64,000 nucleotides of DNA from Cognataquiflexum rubidum (GTDB taxonomy: Bacteria > Bacteroidota > Bacteroidia > Cytophagales > Cyclobacteriaceae), in NCBI RefSeq assembly GCF_022538115.1, contig NZ_JAKZAL010000024.1, positions 17,307 through 81,306 of the forward strand, read 5' to 3'. Position numbers and translations under genes: made by a program. Position 1 is the stretch's first letter, and the number at the start of each line of letters is the position of its first letter. Shown in pieces: positions 8,816 through 17,660 of the stretch. The notes under the pieces are model-generated. The model worked only from the letters and a program-made list of their open reading frames with translations. It ran no database searches and was not told the origin of the DNA.

Positions 8816-9982
8816 ATGAATATCCAGGAATTTATTTTTTCCGAAAAACGAAATGACCGCATCAAGCAACACCTGTTGTTTTGGGGGATTTGGTACCCAT
8901 ATATCACTTTGACCCATGCCGCATCTCCATTTGGATATCCCGAAATGGCTTACTTTAGAAACCCAGTCTATACATTTACCGAAAGTTTCTTTGTTGTATT
9001 GGCGCAAGTTCCATTGACCTACGGGATGCTTTATTTTGTTTTGCCTAAATTTATCTTGAGAAAGAAATACTTGCAGGGTCTCTTCGTTATCATCGCTTTT
9101 TGGTTTGCAGGAGGCATTTTTAACCTATATCTGATGGGTCAGGTATTTCCTCCACTTCTGGCTTACCTTTTGCCTACTGAGTATTTACCCCTAGCCCCAC
9201 GTAGCGAAGGTGTGTCCTTCTTTATGGCAGTGATTGCGACAAACAAAGGTGCATTTACCATTGCATGCAGTGCGCTGATGCTAAAATTCGGTAAACACTG
9301 GTATCACAAAGAACATAGGAATCTTCAATTGCAAAAGGAAAATGCAGAATCACAGTTGAGGCTGCTGACAGCGCAGGTGCATCCCCACTTTTTATTTAAT
9401 ACGCTCAATAATATTTACTCTCAAACTCAGATAGAATCCCCAAAGGGTTCTAAAATGATTATGGGCCTTTCAGATATTCTCAGGTACATTTTATACGAAG
9501 GTCAAAAACCGATGGTGAGGTTAAAGCAGGAATTACAATTAATCATAGAGTATGTCAATCTTGAAAAAATACGTTACGGCAATAAACTGGAGGTAAATGT
9601 TTTGATCCCTGATACACCAAAGGATTTGTATATCGCTCCATTGCTGTTACTACCATTTGTCGAAAACTGTTTTAAGCACGGTACAAGTAACGTGTTGGAA
9701 AATCCCTGGATCAACCTGACCATTGAATTGAAAGACACAACACTTGTGATGAAACTAATGAACGGAAAAGTGCCGATGAAAGGAAAAGAACAAAAGCGTT
9801 CTGGCATCGGAATCAATAATGTGCGTAAGCGTCTTGACCTTTTGTATAAAGACAGATATGATTTGCAGATAAGAGAGGAAGAAGAAGTCTTTGTTGTTGA
9901 CCTGCGGGTTGAACTCATTAGAATTACAAAAAAGAAGCAGATTGAAGAAATGAACGAACCACAAAACCCTGTTTATGCCTAA
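8816..9982 (+). CDS. LytS-type sensor histidine kinase (His_kinase family)
   Basis: Membrane sensor kinase of 388 aa that should autophosphorylate and pass phosphate to the LytTR regulator encoded next. The ATG at 8816 is preferred over GTG 8786. The N-terminal half has about four hydrophobic segments. The dimerisation/phosphorylation motif QVHPHFLFNTLNNIY places the likely phospho-acceptor at His189. The ATPase part has an N-box (LPFVENCFKHG) and a G-box (GIGINNVRKRLDLLY). It overlaps the regulator gene by 8 bp, indicating translational coupling. No periplasmic ligand domain is evident, so the stimulus is unknown. It lies between two DUF285 lipoprotein units that share putative LytTR sites. 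Confidence 0.88.
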   Translation: MNIQEFIFSEKRNDRIKQHLLFWGIWYPYITLTHAASPFGYPEMAYFRNPVYTFTESFFVVLAQVPLTYGMLYFVLPKFILRKKYLQGLFVIIAFWFAGGIFNLYLMGQVFPPLLAYLLPTEYLPLAPRSEGVSFFMAVIATNKGAFTIACSALMLKFGKHWYHKEHRNLQLQKENAESQLRLLTAQVHPHFLFNTLNNIYSQTQIESPKGSKMIMGLSDILRYILYEGQKPMVRLKQELQLIIEYVNLEKIRYGNKLEVNVLIPDTPKDLYIAPLLLLPFVENCFKHGTSNVLENPWINLTIELKDTTLVMKLMNGKVPMKGKEQKRSGIGINNVRKRLDLLYKDRYDLQIREEEEVFVVDLRVELIRITKKKQIEEMNEPQNPVYA

Positions 9983-10709
9983 TGAAAGTCATATGCCGAC
10001 CAATTGCATCATTGTGGATGACGAGCCCATGGCAAGAGATGTGGTCAGGCGATACATTGATATGATACCGGGATTGAAGCTCATAGGCGAATTTGGAAAT
10101 GCCATTGAAGCAACCATGTTTTTAAAAGAACAATCAGTGGATCTGATTTTTTTAGATATTAAGATGCCACAACTTAGTGGGATAGAATTTGTAAAAAGCC
10201 TTCATAATGCTCCAAAGATCATTTTCACAACCGCACACAAAGACTTTGCTTATGAAGGTTTTGAATTGGATGTTACGGATTTCCTTTTAAAACCAATCCG
10301 ATTTGACCGCTTTTTAAAAGCTGTGAACAAGGCTCTACCCCAAAAACAACATGAAATTGAAACACATGGAATAACAAATGGAGAAAAAATCAATCCTGCT
10401 ATTTCATTTATTTATCTGCGGGCGGATCGCAAAATGAAGAAAGTTCTGCTCGATGAAATCATTTATATTGAAAGCGACAGGGATTATGTAAAAGTTTTCA
10501 CTGAAAATGGATTTATCATTACCCGTCAAACGATTGCATCAATAGAGGCATTGTTGTCTGAAAACCAGTTTGTACGTATCCACCGTTCTTTTATCATCTC
10601 GATCAGTAAATTAAAGTCCTTTACTTCTGAGACTGTGGAGATAGGAAACAAAGAACTGCCTATCGGGAAGTTATACCGAAATAATTTTTTGAAACTTCAA
10701 AGCAACTGA
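9975..10709 (+). CDS. LytTR-family response regulator
   Basis: Cytoplasmic response regulator of 244 aa (238 if ATG 9993 is used). The receiver domain has acidic residues in IIVDDEP, phospho-acceptor Asp61 in FLDIKMP and the switch Lys in LLKPIRF. The C-terminal LytTR DNA-binding domain spans about residues 140-244 (IYIESDRDYVKV, FVRIHRSFIIS, GKLYRNNF). Translationally coupled to the LytS-type kinase. LytTR domains bind 9-bp direct repeats spaced 21 bp apart; such repeats occur 5' of the flanking DUF285 genes, which makes those lipoproteins the best local targets. A relic of a second copy of this gene's 3' end lies at 14130-14201. Confidence 0.9.
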   Translation: MPNESHMPTNCIIVDDEPMARDVVRRYIDMIPGLKLIGEFGNAIEATMFLKEQSVDLIFLDIKMPQLSGIEFVKSLHNAPKIIFTTAHKDFAYEGFELDVTDFLLKPIRFDRFLKAVNKALPQKQHEIETHGITNGEKINPAISFIYLRADRKMKKVLLDEIIYIESDRDYVKVFTENGFIITRQTIASIEALLSENQFVRIHRSFIISISKLKSFTSETVEIGNKELPIGKLYRNNFLKLQSN

Positions 10710-11359
10710 AACAGGATCAATATAGAATACTCCCCTAAAACTGGATCGAATGTTGAGTGTAACCTTCCGACAAAGGCATATTTTTAGACTTGCTAAACCT
10801 CTGCTATCCTTTTGTCATCAAAAGTTTCAGCTTTCCGACGAGTTATAGATTGGATTTGACATTTGGTCAAAAAAATTACTACCGCCACTTTTTAGTAATT
10901 CCGAAATAAGAAAAGGCTGAGAATAAACGCTCACAGCAATCAGTACCTGGTCGGTCAACCGCATTTTATGCTTGGAAAGATAGTCCGACGAGTACAGAAA
11001 AATCATGTAATCACCTACTGAGAAATAACTCTCTATCATTGGCTGAAATGTTACTGCGACAAACATAGATTTTAATACGACGAAATAACCAAGTCGCGGA
11101 TGAGAATCATCAGACTACTATCTAAATATCAATTTTTCCTCCCTATCGATCTGATGTATGGGTAAATTTATAACTACGTTTTGTAGCCAAGATTACCTGC
11201 CTTCGAGTTGGGGTGATTTTATAAAATGTTGCACCTTGACGCAGTAAGTAGGGAGGAGAACGGATTCGAAAACAGGCATTAAGTACGATTAAGTCCAATC
11301 CTAGCCAATTTAATAGCCTGTAGTATTTTACGGTTTTTCAACCATAAACTTTTATCATT
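10710..11359. other. Long intergenic region upstream of DUF285 copy C
   Basis: 650 bp. The first 40 bp after the regulator stop also occur, diverged, behind the relic at 14202-14242. From about 11050 to 11222 lies the promoter block homologous to 8314-8491, including the LytTR-like sites. A minus-strand frame at 10827-11066 (79 codons) has no recognisable family and is not called. Otherwise nothing was recognised. Confidence 0.6.
11055..11098 (+). promoter_or_regulatory. Candidate LytTR operator upstream of DUF285 copy C
   Basis: TGCGACAAA (11055-11063) and the 7/9 match TACGACGAA (11076-11084) start 21 bp apart, followed by AGTCGCGGAT (11092-11101). Order, spacing and orientation relative to the gene match the site at 8443-8491, and flanking bases such as GAGAATCATCAG are also conserved. 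The site ends 276 bp before the copy C start. Confidence 0.5.
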
Positions 11360-12568
11360 ATGAAAACACTTAGATTATTTCAAATCGTTTTGTTTACTAC
11401 CTTATTTTCCTGCTCAGAGGAAAAATACCTATCGATGTCGGTGTTTCCAATTGAAAGTGGGCAAATTGATTCTTCAGTGCCCCCCGGACCGATTGAGCAG
11501 GGGCAATCCGTCACCCTTACGGCATTAGCCAATGAGAACTGGGTATTCCTTAGATGGGCTGGTGCTGCAAGCGGCACGGCCAATCCGCTCGTGATTACGA
11601 TGGATTCCGACAAAAGCATTGAAGCTGTATTTGTCAAGAAGGATTTTCTCCTCGAATACACCATCGTAGGAGAGGGCAAGGTCTTCGATAGGATAATTGA
11701 AAATCCTTCAGGGAGGAAGTTGCCCCATGGCACGATGGTAGAACTCACGCCTGTCCCAAAGGAAGGATGGGTATTTGAAAGTTGGATTATCGAGGATATT
11801 AACGCGGCAAGAAACTTAATTTCAAATGACAACCCTAAAACAATAAGCATTGACGGACGCAATTTCCTCATAAGGGCTGTTTTTGTTTCCAAACCCCAAG
11901 GAGAGGCAAGGTTCTTTTTCGGGGAAAACGGAGTCACATGCAAATGTGAAAATGTGATTTCAGGGCAAAAAGGAATCTTAAATGGCGTTGAATTCGAAGC
12001 TGTTAACAATGAGCTATTAAGGCAGAAAGTTAATGATAAAGCCGATCTGACCAAAGTATGCACCTCTTTAGTAACCGATATGAGTCAGTTGTTTAATGAA
12101 AGAAATTTTAACCAACCTATTCGGAATTGGGATGTAAGCAATGTCACAAACATGTCTTATATGTTTTCTAGTTCGGGGTTTAACCAACCGATTGATGCTT
12201 GGGATGTAAGCAATGTTGCCAATATGTCTTATATGTTTACTGGTTCGAGTTTTAACCAACCGATTGGGAAATGGGATGTAAGCAACGTTACCAATATGAA
12301 GGGCATGTTTGAAGCAAGAGAATTATCGCAATCGTTTCCTGATGGTGAAACAATCATTCAAGTGATAGGGGAATTCAATCAACCGATAGGAGAATGGGAC
12401 GTTAGCAAAGTCACCAATATGGATTACATGTTTTCAAACCACCCCAAATTCAATCAGGATTTATCAAATTGGTGTGTTGTAAAAATACCTGTTGCGCCGA
12501 CAGGCTTTTCCAATAATACTTGGCTTTGGGTATTGCCAAAACCGGTATGGGGTAGCTGTCCGGATTAG
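11360..12568 (+). CDS. DUF285 (BspA-type) surface lipoprotein, copy C
   Basis: Predicted lipoprotein of 402 aa, the longest of the three paralogues. The signal peptide ends in LFSC (Cys at about residue 18). Two bacterial-repeat modules follow (cores NWVFLRW and GWVFESW), then the linker with GVTCKCENVISG and KVCTSLVTDMS, then five DUF285 repeats (FNQPI-x-x-WDVSNV-x-NM-x-x-MF) and a WGSCPD end. The repeats are encoded by near-identical 72-bp units, so they could expand or contract by recombination. Opposite orientation to copies A and B, with the LytS/LytTR pair between them. Its upstream region carries the conserved LytTR-like site. Function unknown; exposure on the cell surface is inferred from the lipobox and family. 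Confidence 0.8.
   Translation: MKTLRLFQIVLFTTLFSCSEEKYLSMSVFPIESGQIDSSVPPGPIEQGQSVTLTALANENWVFLRWAGAASGTANPLVITMDSDKSIEAVFVKKDFLLEYTIVGEGKVFDRIIENPSGRKLPHGTMVELTPVPKEGWVFESWIIEDINAARNLISNDNPKTISIDGRNFLIRAVFVSKPQGEARFFFGENGVTCKCENVISGQKGILNGVEFEAVNNELLRQKVNDKADLTKVCTSLVTDMSQLFNERNFNQPIRNWDVSNVTNMSYMFSSSGFNQPIDAWDVSNVANMSYMFTGSSFNQPIGKWDVSNVTNMKGMFEARELSQSFPDGETIIQVIGEFNQPIGEWDVSKVTNMDYMFSNHPKFNQDLSNWCVVKIPVAPTGFSNNTWLWVLPKPVWGSCPD
12110..12325 (+). repeat. 72-bp direct repeats encoding DUF285 units
   Basis: Units beginning AACCAACC at 12110, 12182 and 12254 repeat with an exact 72-bp (24-codon) period. Each contains a near-identical TGGGATGTAAGCAA segment. More divergent units continue to about 12480 around an insertion. 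Confidence 0.85.
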
Positions 12569-12835
12569 AAAACGGCAGTAAATCTTAATAGGTAACAAAA
12601 AGCGAGAGCGACATTCAATAAAACCTGGATTTTGTTTCGTGCTGCGTCAAGGGATTTCCTCAAACAGCCATGAACGAAAGCTAGGTTTTAGGGGAAGACA
12701 TTCCCGAATGAAGGAAGAAAACGTCGAAGATTGACATTTTTTTTCTTCTGGTAATTGAATTCGAATTCCAATGACCTGTCCCTTGGGGGATATCGAAAAC
12801 TCTTTTTAACTTCAAGAATCCAAGCATAAATTATT

Positions 12836-13930
12836 ATGAAAAAATCATTTGGTTTCATTATTTCGGTTGTCTGCATCAGTTTCCTATTTGGATGCGAACC
12901 AGAACCAGATCCTACGCAAGGAAATCAATTTATATCACTGGATGCAAAAATCGACGAAATCATCAAGAGATATGACATTCCGGGAGCTCAAATTGCAATA
13001 ATGAAAGATGAAAGATTGGTTTACCAAGGATCATATGGTTTTGCCGATAATGAGTCCAAATTGCCGGTATCGAACCAAAACGTTTTCCGAATTGCCAGTG
13101 TTTCCAAGCCAATTACGGCAATAGGAATTTACAAGCTTGCTCAAGATGGACTATTGGCTTTGGACGACAAGGTTTTTGGGGAAGGGGCAATTTTGGGAAC
13201 TACATTTGGCACCAATCCGTATTCAGAAGCCATAAAATCGATCACCGTCAGACACTTGCTAGAGCACAAGGCAGGTGGCTGGACTAATGACGGAAATGAT
13301 CCAATGTTCTCACTGCTTAACTACCCACAGCACCAGCTGATTGGTTATACCCTTGATACAAGACCCCTTGATTTTCAACCAGGGTCAACTTTTCTCTATT
13401 CAAACTTTGGATATTGCATTTTAGGGAGAGTTATAGAAGCAGTGAGCAGAGAAAGCTACGAAGCTTATATACGGAACAATATCTTGGAGCCTTCCGGAAT
13501 TACAGGCATGTATATCGGCAGCAAAACCTTTTCCGAAGAATTTGAAAATGAGGTGCGGTATTACAATTCTCATTCAGGTTTTTCCCCATACCAAATCGAC
13601 GTTAAGCGGATGGATGCAGGAGGTGGATGGGTAGCCTCTGCAACAGATTTACTCAGATTTATGGCTAGAATAGACAGACTTCCCTACAAACAGGATTTTC
13701 TGAAAGAATACTATTTGTTCCAGATGTATTTTGGGTTTTTCAATTGGATACACAATGGTGCAATGTCAGGAACCTCAGCTGTTTTGGAGAGAGTAAATGA
13801 CAATTTCAGCTTTTCTGTCGTGGCCAACGGTAACAGCAATGAGTTCAACACCGCTATTGAAGCCTTTAGGAGGGCAATCAACGATGAAATAAAATCCAAA
13901 AGAAGTTGGCCGGACCATGACCTATTTTAA
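12836..13930 (+). CDS. Serine hydrolase, beta-lactamase/class C family lipoprotein
   Basis: Predicted lipoprotein of 364 aa in the beta-lactamase-related (class C/AmpC-like, DUF-type penicillin-binding) serine hydrolase family. The lipobox LFGC puts the lipidated Cys at residue 20. Active-site motifs are all present: S88-V-S-K91, Y188-S-N190 and a late HNG motif in the place of KTG. Such proteins may be D-aminopeptidases, esterases or peptidoglycan-related enzymes; the substrate cannot be read from sequence and antibiotic resistance should not be assumed. It stands alone, 267 bp after DUF285 copy C, before a region holding a regulator relic. Confidence 0.85.
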   Translation: MKKSFGFIISVVCISFLFGCEPEPDPTQGNQFISLDAKIDEIIKRYDIPGAQIAIMKDERLVYQGSYGFADNESKLPVSNQNVFRIASVSKPITAIGIYKLAQDGLLALDDKVFGEGAILGTTFGTNPYSEAIKSITVRHLLEHKAGGWTNDGNDPMFSLLNYPQHQLIGYTLDTRPLDFQPGSTFLYSNFGYCILGRVIEAVSRESYEAYIRNNILEPSGITGMYIGSKTFSEEFENEVRYYNSHSGFSPYQIDVKRMDAGGGWVASATDLLRFMARIDRLPYKQDFLKEYYLFQMYFGFFNWIHNGAMSGTSAVLERVNDNFSFSVVANGNSNEFNTAIEAFRRAINDEIKSKRSWPDHDLF

Positions 13931-14440
13931 TTTAATTAGAAAGGAATTTCTTAACAAAATCCTACCATATTTCCAGAATCGGCATTCCCTTTAGATAGAT
14001 AAAAGTAAAATCCCTAAATGCCAAATTTAAAAGGTGACTAAGTTGGGAGGAGAGAATGCAGTCAACAATTGATTTCCTTCTACATTTTTTCTTTACTACT
14101 ATTCATTTTGTCAAGCAGAAGTACCAAATGGGATAGGGAACAAAAAAACGGCTATAGGAAAGTTATACCGAAATAATTTTTTGAAAATACAAATCAACTG
14201 AAATAGTAGGAATATAAAATATTCCAATAAAACAGGAACGGAGGGTGGCTAAAATAGGCCATTTTGATTTGTGTCAGTACGACTAACAGCATCAAATCAG
14301 GAACTTTTTTTGTTAATTATTCTTAACTTTTCCCTGTAAATTTTTAGGATTTTAAGGACTACCAAAGATTTTGTACATTACCGCCCATTATTTTCCAGTC
14401 CCAAAAAAAATATTTCTGCCACCTAATTATTGAGAACTCT
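13931..14440. other. Intergenic region carrying a LytTR gene relic
   Basis: 510 bp with one recognisable element, the LytTR regulator 3' relic at 14130-14201 plus about 40 bp of its former downstream sequence. The rest shows no gene; 14400-14440 is the AT-rich leader of the metalloprotease gene. Confidence 0.6.
14130..14201 (+). pseudogene. 3' relic of a second LytTR response regulator gene
   Basis: Codons from 14133 to the stop at 14199-14201 read IGNKKTAIGKLYRNNFLKIQIN, written here only to show alignment with the intact regulator's end (GKLYRNNFLK is identical in both). DNA identity is very high over AAGTTATACCGAAATAATTT and continues at lower level about 40 bp past the stop. No receiver domain or start remains. 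This is the last 20-odd codons of a duplicated LytTR gene, left by duplication followed by deletion. Confidence 0.8.
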
Positions 14441-17026
14441 ATGTTTAAACTGAAAAAAAATTTACTCCTCACCATGGCGATTGTGATGGTGGCTGTGGCC
14501 ATGCCCATGAATGAGGCTTTGGCACAAAAAAAGAAAAAGAAATCCGATGCGCCTGTAGCCGCAGCTCCCGCTCCGGAAAAAAAACCTGATAAAAAAACCA
14601 TCGCTGACCTGACCAAAGGCAACCATAAGTTTGAAGGCCTCTTCACATTTTATCAGGATACTGTCAGTGGAGAACTGAAAATGGAAGTCAGCAAAGATCA
14701 GTTGGGCAAAGAGTTTATTTATTTTGCCCAGATCGGAGATGGCGTCACTGATGCCGGAACCTTTAGAGGAGCTTATGGTGAAAATAACATCTTTAAGATT
14801 GTCCGCTATTTCAATAGGGTGGAATTTGTCAAACAAAACGTCTCCCATTATTTCGATCCTACAAATCCCCTAAGCCGATCCGCAGATGCCAACATCAGTC
14901 CAGGTATCATGGCAAGTGCCAAAATTGAAGCTGAAGACGCTGAAAAAGGAACAATTCTCATCAAAGCAGATAACCTCTTTTTGAAAGAAACTTTTTCGCA
15001 GATCAAAAACCCACCTTTCCCCGGTGAATCGCCAATGGCATTTAGGTTAGGCAATCTTGACAGTGAAAAAACAAAAGTACTTGCCATCAGAAGTTATGAG
15101 AAAAACACAGACCTCGCGGTAGAATATGTGTACAACAATCCCTCAGTTCTCAATGGAGGATCTTCTGCCGTAACTGACGGAAGGAATGTGAGCATCAAGG
15201 TTTTTCATAGCTTGATTGAACTGCCGGACAATGGCTATGAGCCGAGATTCGACGATCCGAGGGTGGGCTTTTTCACTACCGAAGTGACGGACATGACCTC
15301 TGCCAGCGCCACTCCTTTCAGAGATTTGATCCACAGATGGGATTTGAGAAAGAAAGATCCAAGTGCGGCTATTTCCGAACCTGTTGAGCCTATTGTTTTT
15401 TGGATAGAAAATTCAACTCCTATGGAATGGAGAGGAACAATCATGGATGCGGTATTGGAATGGAATAAAGCCTTCGAAAAGGCTGGATTCAAAAATGCCG
15501 TTCAGGTCAAAATCCAGCCGGATGATGCAGATTGGGATGCAGGAGATATCCGATACAATGTATTGAGATGGACAAGTTCACCAAATCCTCCCTTCGGTGG
15601 TTATGGTCCAAGCTTTGTCAATCCCCGAACAGGACAGATTTTAGGAGCAGACATTATGTTGGAGTTTGTATACCATACCAACAGGGTGATGTATGACAAA
15701 CTTTTTGGCGAAGAAGCAGCCTTAGAAAATGGAGTTAACCATAGCAAACAACCTCATTTCTGTTTTGTAGGAGCACATCTACAAAACAATATGATGTTTG
15801 GTCAGGCTTTCCTGAGAGCACATGGAGCTTCTGACATGGAAATGGAAGGTATGAAAAAAGAAGCAATGGCTGAATTGCTGATGCATGAGGTTGGACATAC
15901 GCTAGGTTTGAACCACAACATGAAAGCCTCCCAGCTATTTTCCCCAAAAGAATTGGCTGATAAAAATTTCATCGAAGGAAAAGCCCTTTCAGGATCTGTA
16001 ATGGATTATTTGGCGATCAATCTTTCTCCCGATAAGAGCACCCAAGGGCATTATTTCTCTACCACAGTCGGCCCTTACGATGTGTGGGCAATCCAGGCTG
16101 GTTACACTCCTGTCAAATCCCAAGCCGAATTAGACGCGATTTTGGCACTTTCCACCAGGCCTGAACTGATTTTTGGCAATGATGCGGATGATATGAGATC
16201 TCCGGGTAAAGCCATTGATCCAAGGGTGATGATCGGTGACCTTTCCAATGATCAGATTGGCTATTCCATCCACATGATGGAAACTTCCAAAAAACTCATG
16301 GAAGGGATCAAAGAGAAATATTCAACCGATGGCCAGTCCTACGAAGAATTGACTCAAGCATATGGTGTATTGATGGGGACCTATACCACTGCGGGAGGTG
16401 TAATGTCAAGGTATATCGGTGGAGTATATGTGGACCGTGCCATGGCAGGCCAGGACGGAGCTACGCAGCCTTTCACTCCCGTTAGCGTCAAGGATCAAAA
16501 AAGGGCTTTGGATGCGATCAGCAAACACATGTTGGCCCCAAATGCCTACCAGATCCCTGAAGACCTGATCAATTACCTTGCGAGACAAAGAAGAGGATTC
16601 AACTTCTTTGGTGGACCGGAAGATCCAAAAATCCACCAGCAGGTCTTGAATTCCCAAAGAAGTGTCTTGGCCCATATGACCCACCCCAATACTTTGCAGA
16701 GAATGGTCGATTCAGAATTGTACGGCAATGAATACAACATGGCCACCTATATGAATGACTTGACCAAGGCAATATTCGATGCGGACATCAATGGCAATGT
16801 CAATACTTTCAGACAGAACCTTCAGATTGAATATGTCAATACTTTAAAAGGAATGGTAACAGGACCGCAAAGCAACAGGTATAATAATTTTGCCAAGTCT
16901 GCGGCTTTGTATAACCTGAATTATATCAAAACCAAAGTGAGCAATTCCTCAGGGAATATTTCCTCTAAGGCCCACAAAGACCACTTGAAGTTGGTCATCA
17001 ACAATACCTTGGAAGATGTGAAGTAA
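14441..17026 (+). CDS. Secreted zinc-dependent metalloprotease (DUF5117/DUF5118/DUF4953 type)
   Basis: Exported metalloprotease of 861 aa. The signal peptide (MFKLKKNLLLTMAIVMVAVA, then EALAQ) is followed by a Lys/Ala/Pro-rich linker. The zinc site is HEVGHTLGLNH, with ligands His482, His486 and His492 and catalytic Glu483, of metzincin type. A Met in SVMDY about 30 residues later fits the Met-turn. Length and motif order match the large TonB-era Bacteroidota zinc-dependent metalloproteases. It is a single gene followed by a terminator at 17052. Substrate unknown; extracellular protein breakdown is plausible. Confidence 0.88.
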   Translation: MFKLKKNLLLTMAIVMVAVAMPMNEALAQKKKKKSDAPVAAAPAPEKKPDKKTIADLTKGNHKFEGLFTFYQDTVSGELKMEVSKDQLGKEFIYFAQIGDGVTDAGTFRGAYGENNIFKIVRYFNRVEFVKQNVSHYFDPTNPLSRSADANISPGIMASAKIEAEDAEKGTILIKADNLFLKETFSQIKNPPFPGESPMAFRLGNLDSEKTKVLAIRSYEKNTDLAVEYVYNNPSVLNGGSSAVTDGRNVSIKVFHSLIELPDNGYEPRFDDPRVGFFTTEVTDMTSASATPFRDLIHRWDLRKKDPSAAISEPVEPIVFWIENSTPMEWRGTIMDAVLEWNKAFEKAGFKNAVQVKIQPDDADWDAGDIRYNVLRWTSSPNPPFGGYGPSFVNPRTGQILGADIMLEFVYHTNRVMYDKLFGEEAALENGVNHSKQPHFCFVGAHLQNNMMFGQAFLRAHGASDMEMEGMKKEAMAELLMHEVGHTLGLNHNMKASQLFSPKELADKNFIEGKALSGSVMDYLAINLSPDKSTQGHYFSTTVGPYDVWAIQAGYTPVKSQAELDAILALSTRPELIFGNDADDMRSPGKAIDPRVMIGDLSNDQIGYSIHMMETSKKLMEGIKEKYSTDGQSYEELTQAYGVLMGTYTTAGGVMSRYIGGVYVDRAMAGQDGATQPFTPVSVKDQKRALDAISKHMLAPNAYQIPEDLINYLARQRRGFNFFGGPEDPKIHQQVLNSQRSVLAHMTHPNTLQRMVDSELYGNEYNMATYMNDLTKAIFDADINGNVNTFRQNLQIEYVNTLKGMVTGPQSNRYNNFAKSAALYNLNYIKTKVSNSSGNISSKAHKDHLKLVINNTLEDVK

Positions 17027-17051
17027 AAAAAGCAAAACATTGTTTCTATAG

Positions 17052-17081
17052 CCTCAGGCCGGTCAGGTCTGAGGTTTTTTT
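17052..17081 (+). terminator. Rho-independent terminator after the metalloprotease
   Basis: Stem CCTCAGGCC (17052-17060) pairs with GGTCTGAGG (17066-17074) with one wobble, followed by seven T. Confidence 0.85.
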
Positions 17082-17291
17082 ATTCCGGCAACTATTGGCA
17101 CCAGAAAGGAATGTTTTTGTGTCCTTGGATATTGGATGATTATCTGATTTTTTGGAAGGTTTGGTAATGTAATTTGGTTAAAATTTTCATGTTTTTTGTG
17201 GTCTAAAATTCGGTTGAAATAGAAATTTAGACTAGCTTTAATTACTGTAAAAGGTAAAAGAATCACGTTTAAAAACTCAAAATACTGTACC

Positions 17292-17603
17292 ATGAATTAC
17301 ACAGAAAATTATAACGGAATCAAAATTGATGTGCAGGCACCGCAGGTAGATTTGCCGGAAGGTTTGCAGGCCCAAATCAGAAAATCAATTGACAAAATCT
17401 CCAGGTTCACCGACAATATCAATGCTGTGGATATCTATTTTAATATTTCAGGAAAAGGAAAAACAGCAGAAAGGATTATAGGTATGAGGGTCGGTGTTCC
17501 CGGCCCGGATGTTTATTCTGAGGAAAAAGGAAAGGAGAGATGGAATACGATGCTAAGGAGTGTCACTGACAAAAATATCCGTATGCTTCAAAAAGATAAA
17601 TAG
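17292..17603 (+). CDS. HPF/RaiA-type ribosome-associated protein
   Basis: Short (103 aa) protein resembling the HPF/RaiA ribosome hibernation family, which binds in the 30S decoding region and stabilises idle ribosomes under starvation. Features seen: an N-terminal beta strand with IKIDVQAPQVDLPEGLQAQI, a KISRFTDNINAVDIYF segment and a late basic KERWNTMLRSVTDKNIR. It is of the short type without the dimerising C-terminal domain of long HPF. A single gene with its own terminator shared with the convergent rhomboid gene. The family match is by pattern, so moderate certainty. Confidence 0.75.
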   Translation: MNYTENYNGIKIDVQAPQVDLPEGLQAQIRKSIDKISRFTDNINAVDIYFNISGKGKTAERIIGMRVGVPGPDVYSEEKGKERWNTMLRSVTDKNIRMLQKDK

Positions 17604-17626
17604 GAATCCTTTCAGAAAATTTATTT

Positions 17627-17660
17627 AAAAGCTTCAGGTTAAAAAAGCCTGAAGCTTTTT
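17627..17660. terminator. Bidirectional terminator between HPF-like and rhomboid genes
   Basis: Perfect 12-bp stem AAAAGCTTCAGG (17627-17638) / CCTGAAGCTTTT (17648-17659) with A and T tracts on both sides, so it can serve both convergent genes. The rhomboid stop codon (17639) lies in the loop. Confidence 0.85.

Noticed and set aside
10827..11066. 79-codon minus-strand frame between the LytTR gene and DUF285 copy C
   Set aside because: No family resemblance, and it overlaps the conserved promoter block; possible relic but unsupported.
11380..12063. 227-codon frame opposite DUF285 copy C
   Set aside because: Antisense shadow of a clearly coding gene; Ser/Pro/Leu-rich composition typical of shadows.
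12836..13930. Antibiotic-resistance beta-lactamase
   Set aside because: SxxK and YxN motifs are common to many serine hydrolases of this superfamily; nothing shows lactam hydrolysis.
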